Part shown: positions 1-5,434 of the stretch, piece by piece
How the letters are laid out: each line of letters starts with the position of its first letter
Numbering within the stretch: position 1 is the first letter of the stretch
Assembly (NCBI GenBank): GCA_002724505.1
Contig: PBOV01000067.1
Coordinates: 1 to 5,434 of the forward strand
Direction: 5' to 3'
DNA: 5,434 nucleotides
Source: Rhodospirillaceae bacterium
GTDB taxonomy: Bacteria; Pseudomonadota; Alphaproteobacteria; MPNO01; UBA2964
Notes under the pieces: model-generated
Database searches by the model: none
The model's input: the letters and a program-made list of their open reading frames with translations, nothing else
What the model was told of the DNA's origin: nothing
Made by a program: the position numbers and the translations under genes

Positions 1-123
1 CAACACCATAGTATCTCCATAAGTAACCATAACGGCCCCGTCGGCCTGGCGGGCCACTTTACCAGTTTCAAAGACGAGCTTGCGCCCACCCCACATCACT
101 TCTTTTCGATGTACGGAAAACAT
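1..123 (-). CDS. pnp: Polyribonucleotide nucleotidyltransferase (PNPase), N-terminal 41 residues (partial)
   Basis: PNPase is the phosphorolytic 3'-to-5' exoribonuclease of the RNA degradosome; it also adds 3' tails. The window holds only the first 41 codons, open through the left edge. The peptide starts [20 protein letters not shown] and continues [43 protein letters not shown] is the well-conserved start of the first RNase PH domain in alphaproteobacterial PNPase. The start at 123 fits family starts exactly and has a strong Shine-Dalgarno (AGGAAGG) upstream. rpsO followed by pnp is one of the most conserved bacterial gene pairs. The catalytic domains are outside the window, so activity cannot be judged here. 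Confidence 0.96.
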   Translation of the reverse strand, partial: MFSVHRKEVMWGGRKLVFETGKVARQADGAVMVTYGDTMVL

Positions 124-130
124 GAACTTT

Positions 131-140
131 ATTCCTTCCT
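131..140 (-). promoter_or_regulatory. Strong Shine-Dalgarno of pnp
   Basis: The minus strand reads AGGAAGGAAT, followed by seven bases and the pnp ATG. It contains two overlapping Shine-Dalgarno-like cores (AGGA and AAGGA), spaced about 8-14 bases from the start. This is the best-formed ribosome-binding site in the window after that of rpsO, in keeping with a gene that follows a long gap and cannot rely on coupling to its upstream neighbour. Confidence 0.75.
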
Positions 141-174
141 TGCTGATTGACGACGCCAGATGCGCGCCAACCTT

Positions 175-201
175 GAAGCAGTAGCCCATTTGCCCTGCTT
201 C
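175..201 (-). repeat. Inverted repeat (7-bp stem) in the pnp leader
   Basis: On the transcribed strand GAAGCAG (201-195) pairs perfectly with CTGCTTC (181-175) across a 13-base loop. It lies about 35 bases upstream of the pnp Shine-Dalgarno. No T-run follows, so it is not an intrinsic terminator. E. coli pnp has a leader stem-loop cut by RNase III and used for PNPase autoregulation; a similar role here is inference from position only, and the stem is much shorter. Confidence 0.4.
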
Positions 202-250
202 CTATCATCTCACATAATGAACCTATGGAGATAACACGGCCACCCAGCCC

Positions 251-273
251 ATGCCAGATAAGCCAGTTGGCAT
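251..273 (-). repeat. Inverted repeat (6-bp stem) just after rpsO
   Basis: The transcript would pair ATGCCA (273-268) with TGGCAT (256-251) across an 11-base loop, starting 11 bases after the rpsO TAA. Downstream bases are G-rich (GGGCTGGGTGGCC), not a T-run, so a Rho-independent terminator is unlikely and readthrough to pnp is expected. It could act as a 3'-end stabiliser or processing site for rpsO mRNA, but a 6-bp stem of this kind may be chance. Confidence 0.3.
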
Positions 274-284
274 CTACGTTACAA

Positions 285-554
285 TTAGCGACGTAGACCC
301 AAACGCTTAATCAGATCCTGATACCGCGCTAAATTCTTACGATTTAAATAATCAAGCAAACTGCGGCGCTGACCGACCATGATTAGTAAGCCGCGACGCG
401 AATGGTGGTCTTTTTTGTGTTCCTTGAGATGTTCTGTTAAATTATTGATTCTTTCTGTCAGAATCGAAACTTGGACTTCGGGCGAGCCCGTATCCCCGTC
501 ATTTTGGCGAAACTCTTTAATTAGCTCACTCTTTCGCTCTTGCGTAATCGACAT
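285..554 (-). CDS. rpsO: 30S ribosomal protein S15
   Basis: S15 is a primary binder of the central domain of 16S rRNA (helices 20-22) and contributes to an intersubunit bridge. The product has the classic four-helix sequence: [12 protein letters not shown] at the start, [16 protein letters not shown] at 21-36, [16 protein letters not shown] at 42-57, and RRSLLDYL at 63-70. His42, Asp49 and Ser52 correspond to the known rRNA-contacting His41, Asp48 and Ser51 of the mature E. coli protein. Two ATG codons are adjacent (557-555 and 554-552). I chose the second because the AGGAG site is only 3 bases from the first but 6 from the second, and because it gives the standard 89 residues and an MSIT start. 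It ends in TAA at 287-285. It follows truB closely and lies 161 bases before pnp. Confidence 0.98.
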   Translation of the reverse strand: MSITQERKSELIKEFRQNDGDTGSPEVQVSILTERINNLTEHLKEHKKDHHSRRGLLIMVGQRRSLLDYLNRKNLARYQDLIKRLGLRR

Positions 555-560
555 CATTTT

Positions 561-565
561 CTCCT
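561..565 (-). promoter_or_regulatory. rpsO Shine-Dalgarno overlapping the truB stop
   Basis: The minus strand reads TAGGAG: the truB stop TAG (566-564) shares its A and G with AGGAG (565-561). The spacing is 3 bases to the first ATG and 6 to the second, which decides the rpsO start in favour of the second. A ribosome terminating on truB would sit directly on the rpsO initiation site, so reinitiation or coupling is likely. Confidence 0.8.
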
Positions 566-1502
566 ATATGTAAATGTTCAAAACCCGCACCGCACGGATT
601 TCTCCATCGGCAAAACGGGCCAATGCCACTGGCTTACCATCAGCCATGGCACAAAAAACATCCCCTTCAACCAGAGAACTAGTCTCTAAAAAGGAACGTC
701 CTCCCGAATTCTGAACTCGCACCGGTCGCCCGTGCCTAAGGTGATCGGCTTGAGTTTGGTTTAAGGTAAACGCCGGGATGTCGTCCAGCGCGGCCTCAAC
801 GTCAAGCAGATATGCGGAAGGCGGCGCACTATGCACTAGAGTTTGAAGAGTTTCCAGTGAAATCGAATGCTTTTCTGAAAAAGGTCCACATTGTGTTCTT
901 CGGAGTTGTGAAACGTAACCAACAGTATCCAACCGTCGGGCAATATCTCTCGCCAAACTGCGAATGTAGGTCCCCTTGCCGCAGAGAACCTCAAAAATAG
1001 CGTGGTTTTTGTCAGGGGTTTCTAGCAAACAAAACTCATCGACCACAACTTTTCTTTTAGAAAGAAAAATTTCTTCCCCGGTCCGGGCAAGATTATAAGC
1101 CCGTTCTCCAGCAACCTTTATTGCCGAAAAGTCCGGGGGCACCTGTTCTATCGTACCTATAAATTCTGGTAGAATCGTTAAAATATTCTGCTTTGTTGGG
1201 CGATGACAACTACTAGCTTTTATTTCACCCTCCAAATCATCTGTCGTTCGTTCTTCACCCCAAGAAACAGTAAAGCGATAACGTTTTTTACCATTCATTA
1301 CATAAGAAACTGTTTTAGTTGCCTCGCCAAACGCAATTGGAAGAACCCCAGTCGCCATAGGATCGAGGGTGCCACCATGACCTGCCTTAGAAGCATCAAG
1401 AATACGCCGCGCTTTAGAAGTCACCTGGGCTGATGTCCACCCCGTTGGTTTGTCGATAGGCACCCAGCCATGAATTAGCCGGCCACGTCTTTTTCTTGCC
1501 AT
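564..1502 (-). CDS. truB: tRNA pseudouridine(55) synthase TruB
   Basis: TruB converts U55 in the T-loop of nearly all elongator tRNAs to pseudouridine and also acts as a tRNA chaperone. The 312-residue product has the catalytic motif GGTLDPMATGVLP at 43-55, with Asp47 as the expected nucleophile; the active-site Tyr at 75 in KKRYRF; QVPPDFSAIKV.GERAYNLAR at 120-140; and CGKGTYIRSLARDIA from 174, with Arg181 matching the conserved Arg of E. coli TruB. Residues about 230-312 match the TruB C-terminal PUA-like domain (LRHGRPVRV). All catalytic residues I can check are present and length is normal (E. coli 314). It starts two bases after the rbfA stop with little Shine-Dalgarno, so translation is probably coupled. 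Its TAG stop (566-564) overlaps the rpsO ribosome-binding site. Confidence 0.98.
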   Translation of the reverse strand: MARKRRGRLIHGWVPIDKPTGWTSAQVTSKARRILDASKAGHGGTLDPMATGVLPIAFGEATKTVSYVMNGKKRYRFTVSWGEERTTDDLEGEIKASSCHRPTKQNILTILPEFIGTIEQVPPDFSAIKVAGERAYNLARTGEEIFLSKRKVVVDEFCLLETPDKNHAIFEVLCGKGTYIRSLARDIARRLDTVGYVSQLRRTQCGPFSEKHSISLETLQTLVHSAPPSAYLLDVEAALDDIPAFTLNQTQADHLRHGRPVRVQNSGGRSFLETSSLVEGDVFCAMADGKPVALARFADGEIRAVRVLNIYI

Positions 1503-1504
1503 CG

Positions 1505-1939
1505 CTAATTTTCACTTAGATTTTCATCAGCTTCATTAATGCTGGGGCCTTTAGAATTTTTCGTAGCGCGTAGAAGCATTTCAATCTTCTCGCCCTCATC
1601 AAAGGCCTCATCGACTAGAAAACTTAAAGCGGGCATATAACGCACGGTCGCCGAGGCTCCAATTTGACGACGCAAAAAAGGAGCAGCACGTTCCAATGCC
1701 GACAGGGTCTTTTCGACTTCCTTGCCGCCGAGTGGCATTATAAACGCTGTAGCGTTTTTAAGATCAGAGCTAACGCGGACTTCCGATATCGTGATAGATA
1801 CCCCCGATAAATCAGGGTCTCGTAATTCATCTCGAATCAAAATATCAACCAGAGCACGACGTAAAAGTTCTCCAACCCGCAACTGCCTTTGGGACCTTTC
1901 CTTGCCCGACCGCTGCCCAATATTCCGCCTTTTTATCAT
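1505..1939 (-). CDS. rbfA: 30S ribosome-binding factor RbfA
   Basis: RbfA is a small KH-type protein that binds immature 30S subunits near the 5' helix of 16S rRNA and helps late maturation and cold adaptation. The 144-residue product has the family landmarks: SQRQLRVGELLRRAL at 16-30, IRDELRDPDLSGVSITISEVRVSSDLKNATAFI at 35-67, PLGG at 69-72, the helix-turn APFLRRQIG at 86-94, and VRYMPALSFLVDEAFDEGEKIEMLL at 99-123. A basic N-terminal extension of about 15 residues and a polar C-terminal tail of about 20 make it slightly longer than the E. coli protein. It starts 26 bases after infB and ends two bases before truB. The ATG at 1939 is the only upstream start in frame; its ribosome-binding site is weak (GGGG about 7 bases upstream), which suggests coupling to infB translation. 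Confidence 0.96.
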   Translation of the reverse strand: MIKRRNIGQRSGKERSQRQLRVGELLRRALVDILIRDELRDPDLSGVSITISEVRVSSDLKNATAFIMPLGGKEVEKTLSALERAAPFLRRQIGASATVRYMPALSFLVDEAFDEGEKIEMLLRATKNSKGPSINEADENLSEN

Positions 1940-1965
1940 ACCAACCCCGGATATCGAGCTACACC

Positions 1966-4539
1966 CTAAAGAGAACGAGTAACAACTTCGACGTCAAAAC
2001 ACTCAATGACATCTCCGGCCTTGATGTCCTGATAGTTTTCGAATGCCATACCACATTCCATCCCATCACGGACCTCACGAACTTCGTCCTTAAAACGTTT
2101 TAGAGTTCCAAGGTTTCCTTCATGAATTACTATATCATCACGCAACAGTCTTACTGCGGCCCCGCGCTTAACCATTCCTTCTGTGACTCGGCAGCCAGCG
2201 ATTTTACCGACTTTGCTAATACTAAAAACTTCAAGAATTTCTGCATTTCCAAGAAACGTCTCTTTATTTTCGGGTACCAGCATGCCACTTAACATCTCGC
2301 GAATATCATCGAGTAAATTATAAATTACTGAATAGTAGCGAATGTCGATATTTTCCTTACGAATAAGTTCTCGTGCTTGTGAATTTGCGCGAACGTTAAA
2401 TCCAACCATAAAAGCGTTCGACGCTTGTGCCAAACCTACATCAGATTCATTAATCCCGCCCACGCCTGAATGAAGGACTTGGACGGCAACCTCATTTGTC
2501 CCTAATTTTTCGAGACTACTGGTAATCGCCTCCACTGACCCATGAGTATCTGCCTTGATCAAAACGGCAAGTTCCTTCAACTGGCCTGTCTCAATCTCCA
2601 AGAACATCTGCTCTAGTGTTCCACGTGGCGCAGCAGCAGACTTTTGGGCTCTAGCGCGTCTTTGACGAAATTCTGTAATTTCCCGCGCACGTTGTTCGTT
2701 TTCAACAACCGTAAACTCATCACCAGCGTAAGGGGCACCGCTTAAACCCATAACCTCAACAGGCTGCGAGGGGCCTGCCGATTTAATAGAGGTCCCATCG
2801 TGATCTGAAATAGCCCGAACGCGGCCCCATTCCGCACCCGCCACAAGAATTTCACCGACCGAAAGAGATCCACGTTGAATTAACACCGTCGCTACGGCCC
2901 CACGGCCCGTTTCCAAATTAGCTTCGATAACGAGACCTTCTGCCATGCGATCCGGGTTTGCTCTAAGTTCCAAAAGCTCTGCTTGAAGCAAAATTGCTTC
3001 TTTTAGCTTATCAAGATTTATCTTTTCAGTAGCAGAAACCTCAATTGCAAGAATATCGCCACCCACTTCTTCAACAACAAGCTCTTGTTGAAGAAGGCCG
3101 TTACGTACCTTTTCAACGTCTGCATTGGGTCGATCAATCTTATTAATAGCAACAATTATAGGCACTTCCGCTGCCTTAGCATGGTCAATCGCCTCTATAG
3201 TTTGCGGCATAATCCCGTCATCCGCCGCGACTACCAAAACGACAATATCTGTGACATTGGCACCGCGGGCGCGCATTGAAGTGAAAGCTGCGTGCCCCGG
3301 CGTATCGATAAATGTAATTTTGTCCCCAGCGTTAATCTCCACCTGGTAAGCTCCGATATGCTGGGTAATTCCTCCAGCCTCTCCACTAGCAACATCTGTA
3401 GACCGAAGCGCGTCTAAAAGGGAAGTCTTGCCGTGGTCAACATGACCCATAACAGTGACAACTGGCGCGCGAGGCTTCAACAACTCCTCCGGATCCTCTT
3501 CCCCCTTCAAACCAATTTCAACATCGGACTCACTTACCCGGCGAATTTTATGGCCAAATTCTTCGATTACAAGCTCCGCCGTATCTGCATCTATTGTTTG
3601 CTGAAGGGTCGCCATCACCCCGAGTTTCATCAAACTTCGAATAACCTCGACACCGCGCTCTGTCATGCGGTTTGCAAGCTCCTGCACGGTAATAGTTTCG
3701 GGAACAACAACCTCACGAACAATCTTTACGGCCTCCTGAGGTTGCGCCCGCAAATTGCGGCGCTCGCGCTCGCGAGCGCGACGAACAGATGCCAGGCTGC
3801 GAACTCTTTCATCATCATTTAGTGCCTGAGCGACCGTCAATTTGCCGCGTCGCCTCCTAGGCTCTTGACGTCGTGCAGTAGGCCGTTTTTCTGTGGGACG
3901 GGGGGCGCTTCTTTTGGAACGTCCCTCATGTTCCTTTTCTTCAACTTCTATAGTCGCCGGATCAACCAATGACTTTCGAGCGACCATATGTTCCTTGAGC
4001 TTTTCTGCCTGTTCGGCAGCTCGTTTTGCCGCTTTCGTTTCCTCTCGCTTTCGATTCTCCTCTTCCTTACGCCTTTCTTCCTCTGCCTTGCGGACTTCAT
4101 CTGCTTCTTTCGCAGCCGCTCGGCGAGCTTCCGCTCCTTCTACAGTTCGTTCAAGAATTGTATTGGCATTGGTATCGTCTGTGCGGGCGCCTTCCAATGC
4201 CCTAGCCCGAGCAGCCGCTTCCTCCTCTGTCAGCGTGCGCAGTACATTAGGACTTTTAGATACCTGTTCATCAGATGTCTCCGGTTCTGTCGATTTGGCC
4301 TTTTCAGCAGTTGAAGCTTTTTTAACAGCGGTTTCGGCGGCCTGGCGTTTAACCTCTTCCATAGAACCACCGGCTCCCTGGGTAAAGGTTCGTTTACGAC
4401 GCACCTCAACAGAAACCGATTTAGTGCGACCGTGCGAAAAACTTTGCCGTACTTGACCTGCGTTTACTGTCTTCTTGAGTTCCAGGCGGCCTGGACGCGC
4501 CTTAAGAACGCTCTTTTTTTCTTCTTTTTTATCGCTCAT
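1966..4539 (-). CDS. infB: Translation initiation factor IF-2
   Basis: The 857-residue GTPase delivers formyl-Met-tRNA to the 30S subunit and promotes 50S joining. Residues about 10-50 ([14 protein letters not shown], then [13 protein letters not shown]) are the IF2-associated region common in alphaproteobacteria. Residues about 60-270 are a low-complexity linker rich in Lys, Arg, Glu and Ala, probably helical or disordered. An IF2_N module follows at about 277-330. The G domain starts near 360: G1 GHVDHGKT 365-372, [10 protein letters not shown] 389-398, G3 DTPGH 412-416, G4 NKID 466-469, G5 SAT 502-504. All nucleotide-binding motifs are intact. Beta-barrel domain II, domain III ([13 protein letters not shown] near 659-671) and the C2 fMet-tRNA-binding domain (about 765-857, with AGCRV and ECG) follow. 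Length is near that of E. coli IF2 (890). The ATG at 4539 has AAGG nine bases upstream. A second possible start is Met185 (see separate entry). Confidence 0.98.
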   Translation of the reverse strand: MSDKKEEKKSVLKARPGRLELKKTVNAGQVRQSFSHGRTKSVSVEVRRKRTFTQGAGGSMEEVKRQAAETAVKKASTAEKAKSTEPETSDEQVSKSPNVLRTLTEEEAAARARALEGARTDDTNANTILERTVEGAEARRAAAKEADEVRKAEEERRKEEENRKREETKAAKRAAEQAEKLKEHMVARKSLVDPATIEVEEKEHEGRSKRSAPRPTEKRPTARRQEPRRRRGKLTVAQALNDDERVRSLASVRRARERERRNLRAQPQEAVKIVREVVVPETITVQELANRMTERGVEVIRSLMKLGVMATLQQTIDADTAELVIEEFGHKIRRVSESDVEIGLKGEEDPEELLKPRAPVVTVMGHVDHGKTSLLDALRSTDVASGEAGGITQHIGAYQVEINAGDKITFIDTPGHAAFTSMRARGANVTDIVVLVVAADDGIMPQTIEAIDHAKAAEVPIIVAINKIDRPNADVEKVRNGLLQQELVVEEVGGDILAIEVSATEKINLDKLKEAILLQAELLELRANPDRMAEGLVIEANLETGRGAVATVLIQRGSLSVGEILVAGAEWGRVRAISDHDGTSIKSAGPSQPVEVMGLSGAPYAGDEFTVVENEQRAREITEFRQRRARAQKSAAAPRGTLEQMFLEIETGQLKELAVLIKADTHGSVEAITSSLEKLGTNEVAVQVLHSGVGGINESDVGLAQASNAFMVGFNVRANSQARELIRKENIDIRYYSVIYNLLDDIREMLSGMLVPENKETFLGNAEILEVFSISKVGKIAGCRVTEGMVKRGAAVRLLRDDIVIHEGNLGTLKRFKDEVREVRDGMECGMAFENYQDIKAGDVIECFDVEVVTRSL
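3764..3781. repeat. 18-bp perfect palindrome inside infB
   Basis: TCGCGCTCGCGAGCGCGA reads the same on both strands. It lies in the Arg-rich linker of IF2 (codons about 253-259, RRARERE), where repeated GCG, CGC and GAG triplets make such symmetry easier to arise. No spacer separates the arms, so an RNA hairpin would need to open its centre. Confidence 0.6.
3985..3996 (-). promoter_or_regulatory. Candidate internal translation start in infB (Met185)
   Basis: Inside infB the minus strand has AAGGAA (3996-3991), then CAT, then an in-frame ATG at 3987-3985, codon 185. The AAGG-to-ATG spacing of 5 bases is at least as good as that of the annotated start. Initiation here would make a 673-residue IF2 lacking the IF2-associated region and much of the charged linker while keeping IF2_N, the G domain and C2. 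E. coli is known to make shorter IF2 forms from internal in-frame starts in infB; use of this site is inference. Confidence 0.4.
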
Positions 4540-4548
4540 ATTTCCAAA

Positions 4549-4552
4549 CCTT
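4549..4552 (-). promoter_or_regulatory. infB Shine-Dalgarno abutting the ylxR stop
   Basis: The minus strand reads TGAAGG: the TGA stop of the upstream gene (4554-4552) runs into AAGG (4552-4549), nine bases before the infB ATG. This arrangement favours translational coupling between the YlxR-L7Ae protein and IF2. Confidence 0.65.
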
Positions 4553-5178
4553 CATAACGTTTCCGCAAGGCGGAAACCTGCCAACCGTTTAGACTCCCGC
4601 ATTATATGCCTGGCTAAGGCCTTTTCTGCTACCGCTACATACACCGTTCTTTCACGCCCGAAAATACTTCCTAGCTCCGCAGCGGAGAAAATTTTTATCA
4701 CCGGGACGTTCTTGGCGGCTAAAATAATTTTATTCCGACCATCATTCGCACCGTCACAGGCGCAAAAGACGACGGAAGCCGAGTTGCCTTTTAAAAACGA
4801 TATTACTTTATTAAAGCCGGCTACAGCCTCACTTGCCCTTCGCGCCATACCAAGAAAACATAGGCACCGCTGCAGAAGTTGTTCTTCTATCTTATCTGCT
4901 AGGGCTTCTCTTACAATAACCGTGCCACCCACTGCTTTTGAAAAAAGGTTTTTATTACAAGCGGTATTTACTATTTCACGAGAAGAAGATAACCAAAACC
5001 CCCGACCAGGAAGCCGCTCGGTTAGGTCGGGTACCACACATTTATCAAGGTCTAATACAAAGCGTATAAGTTCTTTTGTCGGTCGCCGTTTAAAGGTCAC
5101 AAAACAGCGTCTTTCGCGACCTAATTTCCCTTTTTTTTCTAACTTTGGTGTTTGCCGAGAAAATTGCTTTGAATACAT
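4552..5178 (-). CDS. YlxR (DUF448) / L7Ae-like two-domain RNA-binding protein
   Basis: A 208-residue protein predicted to bind RNA; its precise role is not settled. Residues about 21-85 form the YlxR/DUF448 fold: RRC at 23-25, an IRFV strand at 38-41, VVPDL at 48-52, LPGRG at 56-60, and NLFSKA at 77-82. Residues about 95-200 resemble the L7Ae/L30e family (YlxQ type), with FLGMARRASEAVAG at 108-121 and DGANDGRNK at 142-150. In Firmicutes these domains are separate genes (ylxR, ylxQ) between nusA and infB; alphaproteobacteria usually carry the fusion, as here. The conserved turn after RRC.VT usually has Gly; here it is Phe29. The L7Ae part has two CxC pairs (C105/C107, C139/C141) that I do not recall as typical. 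The ATG at 5178 is the only plausible start ahead of the conserved core; its GAGG lies 11 bases upstream, a little far. It ends 12 bases before infB. Confidence 0.9.
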   Translation of the reverse strand: MYSKQFSRQTPKLEKKGKLGRERRCFVTFKRRPTKELIRFVLDLDKCVVPDLTERLPGRGFWLSSSREIVNTACNKNLFSKAVGGTVIVREALADKIEEQLLQRCLCFLGMARRASEAVAGFNKVISFLKGNSASVVFCACDGANDGRNKIILAAKNVPVIKIFSAAELGSIFGRERTVYVAVAEKALARHIMRESKRLAGFRLAETL

Positions 5179-5195
5179 AATCCGTAGGACCTCAT
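5139..5195 (-). other. Possible 18-codon ORF overlapping the ylxR start, out of frame
   Basis: An ATG at 5195-5193 opens an 18-codon frame ending in TAG at 5141-5139, in a different frame from the ylxR gene whose ATG is at 5178. It has AGG (5207-5205) nine bases upstream, just inside the nusA stop. Its first codons ATG AGG overlap the GAGG that would serve ylxR. It may simply be chance; there is no coding signature to judge in 18 codons. Confidence 0.15.
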
Positions 5196-5205
5196 TTCTG
5201 AATGC

Positions 5206-5434
5206 CTAAGCAACAGAATCCGACATATCGCCGGACCCATCTTTTTCCGAGGTTTCAGAATCTTCCAACACAACACCAGGCTCTTCTTCATCGAACCAAT
5301 GGGCGCGGGCTGCCATAATAATTTGGTTCGCGACGTCCTCAGATAGTTGATATTCACGAAGCAAGCCATCTTCCGGCGCGCATAGCTCATCACTAGCAAG
5401 GTCTGCGAGATCATCACGTGTTTTAACCCCCGCC
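5206..5434 (-). CDS. nusA: Transcription termination/antitermination factor NusA, C-terminal 75 residues (partial)
   Basis: NusA binds RNA polymerase and nascent RNA and modulates pausing, termination and antitermination. Only the C-terminus lies in the window; the gene continues beyond the right edge. Translating the minus strand from base 5433 gives an open frame of 75 residues to a TAG at 5208-5206. It starts AGVKTRDDLADLASDEL, a helix-hairpin-helix-like acidic repeat seen at the end of proteobacterial NusA, and continues with residues 34-47 VANQIIMAARAHWF, a near-signature of alphaproteobacterial NusA. An acidic, low-complexity tail (DEEEPG to SDSVA) follows. It is followed 27 bases later by the ylxR-type gene, the standard order. 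The S1 and KH domains are outside the window, so only the C-terminal identity is seen directly. A different-frame reading of the same bases (5139-5417) is a shadow. Confidence 0.93.
   Translation of the reverse strand, partial: AGVKTRDDLADLASDELCAPEDGLLREYQLSEDVANQIIMAARAHWFDEEEPGVVLEDSETSEKDGSGDMSDSVA

Larger units (their letters stand above)
124..284 (-). other. rpsO-pnp intergenic region (pnp leader)
   Basis: This is the only gap above 30 bases in the window. It holds the two short inverted repeats and the pnp Shine-Dalgarno listed separately. I see no intrinsic terminator and no convincing -35/-10 pair. The best partial match (TTGTAA just after the rpsO stop, with a poor -10 about 17 bases on) is too weak to call. 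No ORF with a ribosome-binding site is visible in it. Confidence 0.7.

Noticed and set aside
230..284. Possible sigma-70-like promoter for pnp
   Set aside because: TTGTAA followed 17 bases later by TTATCT matches the -35 only partly and the -10 poorly; not distinguishable from chance.
251..287. Possible Rho-independent terminator after rpsO
   Set aside because: The 6-bp stem is followed by a G-rich stretch and no T-run, so it does not meet the usual form.
555..557. Upstream ATG of rpsO as the true start (90 residues)
   Set aside because: It is only 3 bases from AGGAG, and S15 proteins normally start at the second Met of this pair with 89 residues.
3433..3822. Plus-strand frame of 129 codons opposite the IF2_N and early G domain
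   Set aside because: It is antisense to conserved infB sequence with intact GTPase motifs and has no domain or start signal of its own.
3893..4456. Open frame of 187 codons on the plus strand opposite the infB linker
   Set aside because: The low-complexity Ser/Arg/Ala/Phe composition is the complement of the Glu/Lys/Arg/Ala-rich IF2 linker; a shadow frame.
4475..5209. Open frame of 244 codons on the plus strand opposite the ylxR-L7Ae gene
   Set aside because: It lies fully antisense to a well-supported gene and the start of infB, shows no recognisable domain, is rich in Ser, Arg and Leu as mirror frames are, and has no evident ribosome-binding site.
5139..5417. Minus-strand frame of 92 codons near the right end
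   Set aside because: The adjacent frame gives an unmistakable NusA C-terminus through the same bases; this is its out-of-frame shadow. Only its last 18 codons are kept, as a speculative overlapping ORF.

Overview
The window is a continuous stretch of a bacterial core-translation operon, with every gene on the minus strand. Read in the direction of transcription (right to left) it holds: the 3' end of nusA, a gene for a two-domain RNA-binding protein (YlxR/DUF448 joined to an L7Ae-like domain), infB (IF2), rbfA, truB, rpsO (S15) and the first 41 codons of pnp. This is the familiar nusA-infB cluster.

The proteins point to an alphaproteobacterium. The YlxR-L7Ae fusion between nusA and infB, the IF2-associated N-terminal region of infB, and the start of TruB (basic MARKRRGR stretch followed by HGW..IDKP) are all typical of that class, and the TruB start is most like Rhodospirillales-type sequences. 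Base composition is moderate and A/T-ending codons are common, so this is not a very GC-rich member. The assignment comes from remembered family features, not a search.

Region by region: 5434-5206 nusA C-terminus; 5178-4552 ylxR-L7Ae; 4539-1966 infB; 1939-1505 rbfA; 1502-564 truB; 554-285 rpsO; 284-124 the only sizeable non-coding gap, with two short inverted repeats and a strong pnp Shine-Dalgarno; 123-1 pnp start. The five other junctions are only 2 to 27 bases, so one transcript with translational coupling is likely. At two junctions (ylxR/infB and truB/rpsO) the upstream stop codon abuts or overlaps the next Shine-Dalgarno. Four of the six visible stops are TAG.

The genes form one functional set: NusA controls elongation and antitermination, IF2 places initiator tRNA, RbfA matures the 30S subunit, TruB makes tRNA Psi55, S15 is an early 16S-binding protein, and PNPase degrades RNA.

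I see no mobile element, CRISPR, tRNA, rRNA or undescribed system. The points worth a second look are regulatory details: an internal start with a strong Shine-Dalgarno in infB, a small out-of-frame ORF across the ylxR start, slippery A-runs near the starts of ylxR and infB, and the pnp leader.
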